Source: a virus. Taken from it: a stretch of 64,000 nt of DNA. Under the pieces are notes generated by a model. It was given only the letters and a program-made list of their open reading frames with translations, ran no database searches and was not told where the DNA came from. A program made the position numbers and the translations under genes. How positions within the stretch are numbered: position 1 is the first letter of the stretch; the number at the start of each line of letters is the position of its first letter. Shown here one piece after another: positions 48,645 to 56,440 of the stretch. The stretch is taken from the IMG/VR virus record IMGVR_UViG_3300033978_000477, positions 1-64,000 of that record. One strand, given 5' to 3'.

Positions 48645-50014
48645 GCCTCCTCTGCCGCGACATTGGCGCGATGCTCCGTCACCAATGCGTCGACCGCAGC
48701 GGCCAGGTCCAAGCCCTTGCGGGTCGCAAACGGGTCCCGCTCAGCAACAGCCGACAGGTAGGACCCGGATAGGGCCCAGAGCTTGTCCATCGGCGCGAGA
48801 TCATTCATGACTGCCCCCGTTTGCAAAACCGTCATACGTGGGTTCGAATCCCATCCACGCCTCTCAATCAATTCAATGGCTTGGCCCGCATCCTCGCTCA
48901 CTGGCTCGGGCCCTATTCGGACCCTATGTTGCGGGATGGCATTGCTCGGAAGGTCGACACTGGGCCCCATCGAGAGACCGATGGATCGCGCGTAGCGCTC
49001 CGTGACCTTGACCGAAGAGTGACCCAGGAGGTCCTTCACGGCCTCGTAGCTCCAAGGCTTGCCGTCCCAAGCTCCGGTCAACAGGAGCGTTGCGCATGTG
49101 TGGCGGAGATCATGCCAGCGGACGCGGCGAGTGATCCCGGCCTTGGCCTTCCAGGCTGCCCAGTCAGCGGCGGCGACGATGCGTCCCTTCGGGCGATGCA
49201 GTCCGGTGACGCTCGGCAGGACGATGCCTTTGCGCTCGGCCTCTGGCACCGCCAGGACGGCCTGTAGCGCGATGCCGAACAGGCGAACCTTCCGCACTCG
49301 CCCGCTCTTCGTCGAGACGCCTGGGGTGCCATAGCGGAGCACTACGTGGGGGACCTTGGCGTTGACGTGAACGTCGGACCAAAGAAGCGAACGCTCCTCG
49401 CCTTGGCGCATCCCGGTTCCGATGGCCAAGCAGACGGCCAGGTCGTTCCCGCTCGCAGCGATCAGCGCAAGCGTCTCCGCCATATCGAGGGCGGTGCTCT
49501 TCTCGTCCGTGCTGCCATGGTCTTTGACCTTGATGCCAAGCGCGACGTTGGTTGCGAGCTTGCCGGCCTCGACTCCGTAGGAGAGAACAGCGCGCAAGGT
49601 GTTGAGCGCGTTGCGCCGGGTCATCGTCGACAGCCCGCGCGCGGAGATGTCCGCCAGCCATTCCCGGATCTGTCCAGTCGTCAGATCGCGAGCCGGCATC
49701 CGCGATGCCTCCCACGGAAGGACGTAGGCGTTCCAGCAAGACTTGAAGCTCTTGATCGCCTTGTACCCATCGCGCTCGCGAAGGTCGATGCAGGACTCGC
49801 CAAGGCGCTTCAGGCTGATACCGCCTCGCGTGCACTCGCTCTCTGCTAGCACCGCTAGGATGCCATCGAGAGCCATCTCCGCCTCTTCGTAGGTCGCAAA
49901 CGGGGAGCCTTCGATCTCTTCCCTTCGTCCAATGGTGAACGGGAAGCGCGCGCGGTACCGTCCGTCTGCGATCTTGGTGATGGTGCCAGAGCCCTTAGGC
50001 CTTCGCTTCGTCAT
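48638..50014 (-). CDS. int: Tyrosine integrase with attP inside its coding end
   Basis: 458 residues. N-terminal arm-binding part (GSGTITKIADGRYRARFPF), core-binding helices, then the catalytic set: Arg203 in GTGMRQGEERS, His301 and Arg304 in WHDLRHTCAT, His332 in LLGHSSVKVT and Tyr341 in ERYAR. About 117 residues follow the Tyr. Residues 385-400 (RRGWDSNPRMTVLQTG) are the reverse translation of a tRNA-Cys 3' half, the attP core. Integration would therefore swap the end of the protein but leave the active site intact, as in phage Mx8. ATGA overlap with the gene upstream. Confidence 0.93.
   Translation of the reverse strand: MTKRRPKGSGTITKIADGRYRARFPFTIGRREEIEGSPFATYEEAEMALDGILAVLAESECTRGGISLKRLGESCIDLRERDGYKAIKSFKSCWNAYVLPWEASRMPARDLTTGQIREWLADISARGLSTMTRRNALNTLRAVLSYGVEAGKLATNVALGIKVKDHGSTDEKSTALDMAETLALIAASGNDLAVCLAIGTGMRQGEERSLLWSDVHVNAKVPHVVLRYGTPGVSTKSGRVRKVRLFGIALQAVLAVPEAERKGIVLPSVTGLHRPKGRIVAAADWAAWKAKAGITRRVRWHDLRHTCATLLLTGAWDGKPWSYEAVKDLLGHSSVKVTERYARSIGLSMGPSVDLPSNAIPQHRVRIGPEPVSEDAGQAIELIERRGWDSNPRMTVLQTGAVMNDLAPMDKLWALSGSYLSAVAERDPFATRKGLDLAAAVDALVTEHRANVAAEEAC
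48820..48862 (+). other. attP core: 3' half of a tRNA-Cys (GCA) gene
   Basis: Plus strand: anticodon loop TTGCAAA (48821-48827), 3' anticodon strand ACCGT, variable CATAC, T arm GTGGG-TTCGAAT-CCCAT, acceptor strand CCACGCC and T. The 5' half is absent and the 5' anticodon strand does not pair, so identity starts at the anticodon loop. This is the usual phage attachment core in a tRNA gene, next to and inside int. Confidence 0.82.
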
Positions 50015-50238
50015 ACGCCGCCTCGCTTCTTTATCATCCGCCTTGCCCGTGACGTGTACAGGTCATCGGTGACTGGAGACAAGGGCTGCGGGAACGGCCT
50101 CGCACGAAGTGCCCGAGGGCGACTCTTTGGAGCAAGCGGAGCCGGGTCATTGGCGGGCTCGGTTGCCTCCAGTTCTTCGGCGATGTCGGTGAGTACATCA
50201 GCCAGTGCGCGGTAGAGGTTGGCTAGCTTGGCGCTCAT
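50011..50238 (-). CDS. Small protein upstream of integrase, possible excision factor
   Basis: 75 residues. Helical start MSAKLANLYRALADVLTDIA then EELEATEPANDPAP, followed by a very basic part (KSRPRALRARPFPQP, SRARRMIKKRGG). Overlaps int by ATGA. Size, basic end and position fit a recombination directionality factor, but no such family is recognised. Confidence 0.55.
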   Translation of the reverse strand: MSAKLANLYRALADVLTDIAEELEATEPANDPAPLAPKSRPRALRARPFPQPLSPVTDDLYTSRARRMIKKRGGV

Positions 50239-50468
50239 TGCGAAACCTTGGTGAGGGTCTTCGGGATGCGCCGCGCCGTCAGCTTTACCCCGATGCCGCG
50301 CAGTGCGTCCAGGAACCGCGATGCGACTTCGACGGAAACGCGCTGGCTACCATGGCAGAGGTTGCAGTGACGGGCATTGTGCTTGGCAGCCTTGCGCCTC
50401 GCGACTTCGGTGCCGTGCATCGGGTTGCAGGATGGGCATCGGGTAGGGACCTGATCATCGTCGCTCAT
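50235..50468 (-). CDS. Small zinc-ribbon protein
   Basis: 77 residues with GATGAGGAG upstream. Cys-x2-Cys pairs in TRCPSCNPMHG and RHCNLCHGSQR make a zinc ribbon; the rest is a basic helix VASRFLDALRGIGVKLTARR. It follows a structured, gene-free stretch of 173 bases. Likely nucleic-acid binding. Confidence 0.6.
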   Translation of the reverse strand: MSDDDQVPTRCPSCNPMHGTEVARRKAAKHNARHCNLCHGSQRVSVEVASRFLDALRGIGVKLTARRIPKTLTKVSQ

Positions 50469-50491
50469 CTCGTGTACTCCTCATCAAAAGC

Positions 50492-50626
50492 GCCCGTCTC
50501 TCCGGGCTGTCACGCTGCAATGCTGCGTTGGCACTGGTCTCGCGACCATGTGGACGCTGGCGGAATCGAACCACCAACACGCGCGCATGCCACATGGGCG
50601 CCCCGTTGATGCCGGTCTCTCCCGGC
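50492..50626 (-). ncRNA. Structured RNA candidate with two covarying GAGAGA hairpins and a T-arm-like loop
   Basis: Leftward transcript order: GCCGG-GAGAGA-CCGGC (50626-50611); a closed element GGGGCGC...GCGTCC (50604-50552) holding GGTGG-TTCGATT-CCGCC (50575-50559); TGGTC-GCGA-GACCA with a GNRA loop (50548-50535); an ACGC/GCGT hairpin (50528-50512); GCCCG-GAGAGA-CGGGC (50507-50492) then GCTTTT. The two outer hairpins share TGACA before the stem and differ by compensating stem changes. It fills the only long gap between 50468 and 50642. Could be a tRNA-like RNA, a nut-like site or a leader. Confidence 0.5.
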
Positions 50627-50641
50627 TGTCAGTTCAACGAT

Positions 50642-50863
50642 TCACCCTTCCCAGTGAGCGGACTGTGCTGCGCGCTCCACCGCCACACTCTCTGCTTGGC
50701 GCAGCGCTATCGACAACACGTCGGCGACCCTGTCGGCATCCCGCTGCGTCATGTCTCGCGATGCAAGTCGCCACTCCTTTCCGGTCCAGACTTCCACTAG
50801 GCGTCGATGCTTGAAGCTGTTGATGCCGTTCACTACGCGCACCATTGGGTGACGATCGCTCAT
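50642..50863 (-). CDS. Small hypothetical protein
   Basis: 73 residues: MSDRHPMVRVVNGINSFKHR, then VWTGKEWRLASRDMTQRDAD and a helix VADVLSIALRQAESVAVERA. ATGA overlap with the upstream gene fixes the start at 50863. No family recognised. Confidence 0.55.
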   Translation of the reverse strand: MSDRHPMVRVVNGINSFKHRRLVEVWTGKEWRLASRDMTQRDADRVADVLSIALRQAESVAVERAAQSAHWEG

Positions 50864-51279
50864 AGTGGCCCACCCGAGAGCTTTCGAAGTTGGGCCATCA
50901 CACGGTCCTCCCCATCCTTCAGCCCGCGCCGATACGCCGCCGCATTCTCACTGGCGAACATGGTGGAGATTGTCGCGGCCCTCATTGACCCAACAGCAGC
51001 GATCAGTTCATTCTCACAAGTGCGCTCGAAGATGCCTACCGCGCGGCCCATGTCTTCGACAATCTGACCCATCACCGCCCTTGCCAAACACACGAAGTGC
51101 ACGTCATTGGCGGTCATGCTCTCGGCAATCAGCGGCGCTCCGTAGAACTCCTCGGAGCCGTTCGTATTGGCCAATGGGGCGACGATGTGATTGATGCTGC
51201 TGCCATCGCCGGATGCGATCCATGGGCCCTTGGTCGCTCGCTGCACAACCTGATCAAGCTCGTAGTGCCGAAACCTCAT
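50860..51279 (-). CDS. Hypothetical protein
   Basis: 139 residues. MRFRHYELDQVVQRATKGPW, then IVAPLANTNGSEEFYGAPLI, FVCLARAVMGQIVEDMGRAV and a C-terminal helix RRGLKDGEDRVMAQLRKL. The opening resembles short phage proteins that begin with a 'ATpGPW' motif (here ATKGPW), which are common in phage early regions and uncharacterised. Overlaps the ATPase gene by ATGA. Confidence 0.6.
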   Translation of the reverse strand: MRFRHYELDQVVQRATKGPWIASGDGSSINHIVAPLANTNGSEEFYGAPLIAESMTANDVHFVCLARAVMGQIVEDMGRAVGIFERTCENELIAAVGSMRAATISTMFASENAAAYRRGLKDGEDRVMAQLRKLSGGPL

Positions 51280-52775
51280 AGCGGTGCATCATCGTCTTCC
51301 TCGACAGCCTCAATCGCCTCGAACACAACCTCTCCCGCATCAACCCGGGTCCCGATGAGTTGGTAGTCGTCCCGCGTTGCGTCGGCGACGAACCGCCGCA
51401 TCTGCTCTTCATCCAGACGCTCCAACCCGTCGACCACCAGGATCTTGCTCTTGGCGTTCAGCCTCCGCGCGATCTCAACAGCGAAGCCAAGTTGCTCCTG
51501 GCCGCAGCGTTCGACGATGTCCACCCCGTCCAGAAGGACCTTGTCCCCGTCCACCGACAACCCACTGATGCCGTCAGCGTTGGCAAGCAGCTCGTTCGGG
51601 ATGTCTTTGCGCAACCGGTCGAGGATGGCGGTCAGTGCCTCAGAATCGGCCTGTAGCCGCGTCGCGAGCTTGGACGCCTCTTCATGCCTTGCCCGTTGCT
51701 CGCGGGCCTTGTCGGCTGCCCTGGCGCGTTCTACGAGGGCCTTGGCCTCATCCCTAGCAGCCTTGGCCTTGGCCAACTTTGCTGGGTCCATCGGGGTGCC
51801 GTGCGCAGAAGCAAGACCTGACTCCAGGGTGTTCGCCATCGCGGTCAGTTCCTTGGCCTTGGCAAGCTTCGCCATGTCCGCCTGAACTTCGGCAAGCCTC
51901 GCCCTAGCGGCAACCACCTTGCGCTCCAGTTGTTCGAGTTCGTTGACCGCAGCGTTCTCATGAGAGCCGTTTGCGAGTGCTTCCAGGTCATCCCAGACAT
52001 GCAGTGCGGCATGAAGCGCCCCGGACTCTGTCCGCATCCCATCGATGCGCTTTCGCATCTCCTCCGCCTTGGCCCCGGACTCCTCGAAGCGCTTGGCCTC
52101 CGACTCCAGTTGACCGAGAGCCTTCTCCGCCTCGCTCAGCTTGGCATCTGCCTCGCCAACTGCGGGAGCCTCAAGCGCTGCATATGGTACGTACAACTCC
52201 GTCGCCCTGGCTTCGGCAGCCTTGGCCTGCGCGTTGATGTCCTTCCGCGCGTTGTAGACCAGTGTCGCCAGTTGCTCGGCAACCTCCAGCCCATGGGCAT
52301 CGTAGTTGATGGCCTCAGCGGCGGGGCGAATGGCCGGCGGGATGATCTCAAGTGCTGCGGCTCGGCTCAGCTTCGCTGGCATTGCCCGAAGGATGATCGC
52401 CTTGCGACGCTTGGCGTCTGCCTCGTAAAGCTCGATGGGGTCCAGCGGGCTCGTCCCGAGCAACTCCATCAGCAGCGACTGCGGGGCGCTCAGCTTGTGG
52501 CCGTCTTGCTCTACCGTCAGCGTCGAAGTCTTCGCGGTGATGAGCCGACGAACAGACTTGTCCCCAAGGTCCACCAGGATCTCCGCCTTCGATGCGCCCA
52601 GGCGGATGGCGTCTGCGCCGATGTCCCTGCCTGCTAATGCGGCGCGGATGGCCTTCAGGACGCTGGTCTTGCCGGCGCCGTTGCTGCCCTTTACGACAGC
52701 ACCAGCCTCGCCAATGGTCTGGTCGAGAGCTTCAATGCCGCGGTAGTTCGTTACGCGTAGTCGTGTGATCTTCAT
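51276..52775 (-). CDS. SbcC/RecF-like AAA ATPase with coiled coil
   Basis: 499 residues. KITRLRVTNYRGIEALDQTI then Walker A GSNGAGKT (30-37). Residues 175-400 are coiled coil with Ala/Glu/Lys heptads. The C-terminal lobe has VDGDKVLLDGVDIVERCGQE, GFAVEIARRLNAKSKILVVD with Walker B, then LERLDEEQMRRF. Such ATPases bridge DNA ends and drive partner nucleases. The DnaQ-like exonuclease follows in the transcript order just upstream; the Mre11-like gene is at 34 kb. Start overlaps that exonuclease stop (ATGA). Confidence 0.82.
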   Translation of the reverse strand: MKITRLRVTNYRGIEALDQTIGEAGAVVKGSNGAGKTSVLKAIRAALAGRDIGADAIRLGASKAEILVDLGDKSVRRLITAKTSTLTVEQDGHKLSAPQSLLMELLGTSPLDPIELYEADAKRRKAIILRAMPAKLSRAAALEIIPPAIRPAAEAINYDAHGLEVAEQLATLVYNARKDINAQAKAAEARATELYVPYAALEAPAVGEADAKLSEAEKALGQLESEAKRFEESGAKAEEMRKRIDGMRTESGALHAALHVWDDLEALANGSHENAAVNELEQLERKVVAARARLAEVQADMAKLAKAKELTAMANTLESGLASAHGTPMDPAKLAKAKAARDEAKALVERARAADKAREQRARHEEASKLATRLQADSEALTAILDRLRKDIPNELLANADGISGLSVDGDKVLLDGVDIVERCGQEQLGFAVEIARRLNAKSKILVVDGLERLDEEQMRRFVADATRDDYQLIGTRVDAGEVVFEAIEAVEEDDDAPL

Positions 52776-53437
52776 GGCATCTCCTGCACCGGGAAGGCGA
52801 GCATTGCCGCTTCCTCAACGACCATCTTCTTCCACCATTGACTGCGGTCTGGGTCCCACCGGAACCCGGCCGCCTTGAGTTCGTCATTGCGGCTGCGCGG
52901 GACGTTCGCGACGAAGCGAGCCTTTGGCCGCATCGCCTTGGTGAGCATCGCGTCAACGTCATGGCCCTTCTCGGCCACCCGTTGGAACATCCGCGCAAGG
53001 GTCAGGACGTCATCGAAGGCGCGGTGCGCGAAGGCCACCGGAACGTCATGCGCGAGCGCCAAGGCCACCAGGGACTTGCTGCTCTTGCCGGCGTTCGGCC
53101 ACTCGATGTCGTTGCAGGAGCAGACCCAGGGGACGTCCGCAAAGAGGCTGCTGCTGAACCAAGGCCGGTCGAAGTCGACATGGTGGCAGACAACCGCGTC
53201 GACGAAGTTGGCCTTCATGTCGCGCTCGATGAAGTGCAACGCTCGGCCGTGCTGGAGAAGCTCCGCGGGGATGCCGTTGACTTTCTCCGCCTCATTGCCC
53301 ATCGCGTCCACAAGCTCCGAGTGAACGCTGATGATCGCGTTGTAGGTGGTGTCGAACAGCGCATAGGCCACCTCCACCACATGGTCCTTTTCGTGGTCGA
53401 GACCGGTCGTCTCAGTGTCACCAATGAGCAGCCTCAT
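52772..53437 (-). CDS. DnaQ-like DEDDh 3'-5' exonuclease with extra C-terminal domain
   Basis: 221 residues. Exo I DTETTGLD (Asp7, Glu9), Exo II VVCHHVDFDRPWF, Exo III AFAHRAFDDVLTLARMF with the His-x4-Asp pair. Residues 175-221 (RSRNDELKAAGFRWDPDRSQ then WWKKM) add a small domain seen at the end of other phage exonucleases, probably for DNA binding. It may proofread or trim ends in recombination. Overlaps neighbours on both sides. Confidence 0.85.
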   Translation of the reverse strand: MRLLIGDTETTGLDHEKDHVVEVAYALFDTTYNAIISVHSELVDAMGNEAEKVNGIPAELLQHGRALHFIERDMKANFVDAVVCHHVDFDRPWFSSSLFADVPWVCSCNDIEWPNAGKSSKSLVALALAHDVPVAFAHRAFDDVLTLARMFQRVAEKGHDVDAMLTKAMRPKARFVANVPRSRNDELKAAGFRWDPDRSQWWKKMVVEEAAMLAFPVQEMP

Positions 53438-54027
53438 GGCCGCCTCCAGGTGATGCGCGCAGCGTCGACGATGAACGGGATGTCGTCATCGCCAGATACG
53501 AAGTCGGCAGACGCGAACGGGTCCCCGCCGTCATCATCGCCGAACGATCCGCCGTTCTGCGCAAAGGCATCAGGCTCCTTGGACTCTGCACCCATAGGCG
53601 CCAGCGCCTTTGGCTTCCAGCCTTCACGAATGCGCTTGGCCCATCCACGGGCGAGGCGAGCTGTCTTCCGACCAAACCGAGACATGGGGTACGGCGCCTT
53701 GCCGCCCTTGGGCTGGTACATCTTCCCGGACTCGTCGTCCTTCGACGCCATCCAGTCTTGCAGACTGGCAAACTCCTCAAGGAAGTCGGCCGGGCACTGC
53801 GAGAGCTTGTACCCCTTGTAATCGTGGCCGCCGTTCTCCAGCCACTTCTTCGGGCTCTTGCGAACTTGCTCGTCCCCGTATTGGGAGTCCAGCTCGCGGT
53901 CGGTAGCAACCTCGCCACCTGCTCCGCCGACACCAGCGCTTCCGCCAACGAACACCGCCTTGAGTGCTGCAATGGTGGTCTCCAGTGCCTGCACCCTGGA
54001 CTCCAAAGCCTTGATGGGATCAGTCAT
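53434..54027 (-). CDS. Replication/recombination-region protein with acidic DDDIPF-like tail
   Basis: 197 residues. N-terminal helix KALESRVQALETTIAALKAV; a central domain GHDYKGYKLSQCPADFLEEF then LQDWMASKDDESGKMYQPKG; an acidic tail ending GDDDIPFIVDAARITWRRP. DDDIPF is the protein-docking tip of bacterial SSB, though here 12 residues follow it. Could be an SSB partner or mimic. Lies between nuclease genes. Confidence 0.55.
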   Translation of the reverse strand: MTDPIKALESRVQALETTIAALKAVFVGGSAGVGGAGGEVATDRELDSQYGDEQVRKSPKKWLENGGHDYKGYKLSQCPADFLEEFASLQDWMASKDDESGKMYQPKGGKAPYPMSRFGRKTARLARGWAKRIREGWKPKALAPMGAESKEPDAFAQNGGSFGDDDGGDPFASADFVSGDDDIPFIVDAARITWRRP

Positions 54028-55181
54028 GCCGCGCTCCGCTTCTTCTCTCGTGTCTTCTTCGGTGCCCCGGTCTTACTCCCCACCGGCCGAATCTGGTGGC
54101 CCTCGCTCTCGATGTAGCAAGACGCGATCTGATCGTTGTTCGCCCCAAGGTCGAGGATGAGCCCGATGGCCCGGTCCTGGTTGAAGCTCTTCCTGGACAT
54201 CGGAATCTTCTTCAGTGTGCGACCGTCGGGGAGGGGGATGTCTTGCCGTTCAGCCATCGCCTTGATGCCCTTGGCAACGGCATCCGCAAGGCGTTCGATC
54301 TGCTTCAGCTTCAGGTATGCGGCGCCCAGTTCATCGGGTGTCATCGCAGTGAATCGAGACGCCACCACCGCTTCCAAGTCTTCCTTCTTGGCCTCTGTCA
54401 TCGCGACGGCTTCCGGCCCTGCGAACGCCTCCACCATCGGGAGCATGTGCCGCGCGATGCCGACGTATGCCGGGCATGCGTTCATTGCTGGGCAGTATTT
54501 GCAGTGGTCGCCAGCCCTCACCGGGACAGGCTCTCCCGCCGCCATCTTCAGCCGCGTCCGCTTGACGTTGCTGACAAGGCCCACCAGTTCATCGCCGAAG
54601 CTGTCGAGGTCGAAGGTGTCGAGGAACGCAACGTCCAGCGTTACCGACCCGTCCTCTGCGACATAGGCGATCCGGGCCTCGACCATCTCCGCGCCATGTC
54701 GAAGTTGGGCGATGCGAGCGAAGTAACGGATCTGCGCGTTCTCTGCCGCAGGCGTCACGTCTTGCCCGCTCTTGACGTCAATGACTACCGGATGGCCCAG
54801 CGTAGACATGCCCTCAATGTCGACCGTTCCGCCGATCTGCGTCGGGCTCAGCTTCGGGTAGTTGCGCCCGATGTTGATGCCAAGTTCCGTCACTTCGTCC
54901 GTCGCCGTGTCGAGTGCGTAGGCCACCTCGCCGCGGACATCGGTCAGCCCGCCCGTCAGCTTCGCCCAGTCCAACGCCTGGCATGTGGCCCGCCACTGGA
55001 TGGGGATGCGGACGGATGCATCATGAGGGGACATGCCGGCCACCACGTCTCGGATGAACTTGGCGATGGCCGTTCCTCGCTCTGCGGGCTCGCCAGGGGC
55101 ATCGTACGTCGCCGGGAGCACATGACTAGCCGTGCACGCCAGAACGCGTTCCAGGGCCGACGCAGTGGGGTTGTCGCTCAC
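54024..55181 (-). CDS. Cas4/RecB-like Fe-S nuclease
   Basis: 385 residues. PD-(D/E)xK core: Asp121 in IGGTVDIEG, Asp135 and Lys137 in VVIDVKSGQ, and Tyr153 in AQIRYFAR. Four Cys for an Fe-S cluster: Cys16 in LACTASH, and Cys227, Cys230, Cys236 in CKYCPAMNACPAY. This is the plan of Cas4/AddB-type exonucleases and DUF2800 phage nucleases. Beside a RecT-like gene it should resect DNA for annealing, like lambda Exo with Bet. It is not in the csf operon, so an adaptation role is not suggested. Confidence 0.82.
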   Translation of the reverse strand: MSDNPTASALERVLACTASHVLPATYDAPGEPAERGTAIAKFIRDVVAGMSPHDASVRIPIQWRATCQALDWAKLTGGLTDVRGEVAYALDTATDEVTELGINIGRNYPKLSPTQIGGTVDIEGMSTLGHPVVIDVKSGQDVTPAAENAQIRYFARIAQLRHGAEMVEARIAYVAEDGSVTLDVAFLDTFDLDSFGDELVGLVSNVKRTRLKMAAGEPVPVRAGDHCKYCPAMNACPAYVGIARHMLPMVEAFAGPEAVAMTEAKKEDLEAVVASRFTAMTPDELGAAYLKLKQIERLADAVAKGIKAMAERQDIPLPDGRTLKKIPMSRKSFNQDRAIGLILDLGANNDQIASCYIESEGHQIRPVGSKTGAPKKTREKKRSAA

Positions 55182-56053
55182 TGCGCGGCCTCCTCGCTAG
55201 CCGCCGCCGGTTCAGACGCAGGAGCAGGCTTTGCCGCCGCTGCGAACTTCGAATTGTACGCGGCCTTCGCGTCCGTCGCCCATGGCTCCCCGGCTTCAGA
55301 CACGAACTTCTGGACCATCGCCCGGACTTGCTTCCCCGCATCGGCCTTTGCGATCTTGATCTTCAGATCCTCAAGCTCGCTCGCGTAGTCGCGAATCGCG
55401 CCAGCGACCGGAGAGGGCTGCTTCGGTTCCTCGACAACCTCAGCATCCGGGATCTTGTCCGACGGCGGAGCTTGAGGGATTGGACCTTGCTGCGGCCCTT
55501 GGACCTTCAAGGGCTTTGAGTTCTCCTCCTGCATGTCTTCGTACGACGGCATCCCGTTGATCAGATCGGGAAACTCCGACTGCGCCGCGTAGCTTCGCGC
55601 TCGCGCTTGCAGCATCCGCTTCGGATACATCTCCCAGTTGCCGCCGGCCTTGATGAGGTTCGCCCTGCGAGCTTCGGCGATCGTGAACTCGTACTCACGA
55701 CCCGGACGACCGATGCGCTTTGCGTAGTACACACACTTCTCTTCGGTGATCTCGCGCATCTCGAACGCGTCAACAACGCGTTGCCCCTCGGGAGCAGTCA
55801 TGTTGCCGAGGATGCGGCTCTCCATGAACTGCGCCGCCAGCGTCGCCCGGCCCTTGATGAAGTAGATGTTTTGCATCGACTCAAAGGCGCTCATTCCCAT
55901 CGAGCGGCCAGCTTGGATCTTGGCGAAGGCGACCTGCGCAGTGATCTCGTAGGCAACAGCCAAGTTCGTTGCGAACTTGATGGCCTCCTGAATGTCTGCC
56001 GGCTCCAAGAGGGCAAGACTGCTTGATTGAACTAGTGACGTAGTCGGTGACAT
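55178..56053 (-). CDS. RecT-like annealing protein
   Basis: 291 residues from ATG 56053 with AAGGAGAAC upstream. LVQSSSLALLEPADIQEAIK, GRSMGMSAFESMQNIYFIKG then RATLAAQFMESRIL, the strand YEFTIAEARRANLIKAGGNW and MYPKRMLQARARSYAAQSEF follow the common phage RecT-type annealase. The C-terminal 100 residues are Pro/Ala/Lys-rich with a helix. It pairs complementary single strands made by the Cas4-like nuclease encoded next to it (ATGA overlap). Confidence 0.75.
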   Translation of the reverse strand: MSPTTSLVQSSSLALLEPADIQEAIKFATNLAVAYEITAQVAFAKIQAGRSMGMSAFESMQNIYFIKGRATLAAQFMESRILGNMTAPEGQRVVDAFEMREITEEKCVYYAKRIGRPGREYEFTIAEARRANLIKAGGNWEMYPKRMLQARARSYAAQSEFPDLINGMPSYEDMQEENSKPLKVQGPQQGPIPQAPPSDKIPDAEVVEEPKQPSPVAGAIRDYASELEDLKIKIAKADAGKQVRAMVQKFVSEAGEPWATDAKAAYNSKFAAAAKPAPASEPAAASEEAAQ

Positions 56054-56093
56054 TGTTGTTCTCCTTGTTCCCACTCAACACTTGGACCAGCGC

Positions 56094-56201
56094 CTCGGAG
56101 TTGAACCAAGGACAGGGCCGTAAACCTTCGCCAGTCGGCAGACTCAACGGGCTCTCCGTCTGCCAGGGAATCAGTCAGGTGCGCTCGCATTGCGCAAGCG
56201 C
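56094..56201 (-). other. Structured gene-free stretch with T-arm-like hairpin
   Basis: In the 186-base gap 56054-56239, read leftward: GCGCTTGCG-CAA-TGCGAGCGC (56201-56181, 9 bp with two wobbles); GGCAGAC/GTCTGCC (56164-56137) enclosing CGGAGAGCCCG; and CTTGG-TTCAACT-CCGAG (56110-56094), a tRNA T arm. No acceptor partner or good anticodon arm was found, so it is not called a tRNA. It resembles the element at 50.5 kb in parts and order. Confidence 0.4.
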
Positions 56202-56239
56202 CCATGTTCCTCGCGGTCTCACCCGCGCCCGTCGAAGTC

Positions 56240-56440
56240 CTACGCGACCTTGTCGCTCTTCCCGTCGCAGAGCCAGCACACCAGCCCGTCCGGCGTCTCG
56301 TACGTCGGCACCGGCTGCCCGCACTTGGCGCAACCCTTGTGCGCCGACGCGTACTGCCGCAGCGTCATCTCGCGCTGCGCCCTGTCGAGTCCCATGACAT
56401 CGCGAACGTTCTGCCCATTGCTCGCTGCCCAAATCATCAC
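56240..56440 (-). CDS. Small zinc-ribbon protein
   Basis: 66 residues. Cys-x2-Cys in GCAKCGQPVPTYETPDG and in LVCWLCDGKSD form a compact ribbon; upstream is a basic helix MGLDRAQREMTLRQYASAHK. ATGA overlap with the gene upstream. Probably binds nucleic acid. Confidence 0.65.
   Translation of the reverse strand: MMIWAASNGQNVRDVMGLDRAQREMTLRQYASAHKGCAKCGQPVPTYETPDGLVCWLCDGKSDKVA

Noticed and set aside
50552-50604. tRNA gene on the minus strand
   Set aside because: A good T arm and acceptor-like stem exist, but only 21 bases separate them on the 5' side, too few for D and anticodon arms, and no valid anticodon loop fits.
54024-55181. Cas4-like gene as an adaptation gene of the CRISPR-type operon
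   Set aside because: It is 8 kb away, sits beside a RecT-like gene, and no cas1 or cas2 is present.
56074-56165. tRNA gene on the minus strand
   Set aside because: The T arm is good, but the 3' strand GCGCTGG has no 5' partner and candidate anticodon stems pair at only three of five positions.
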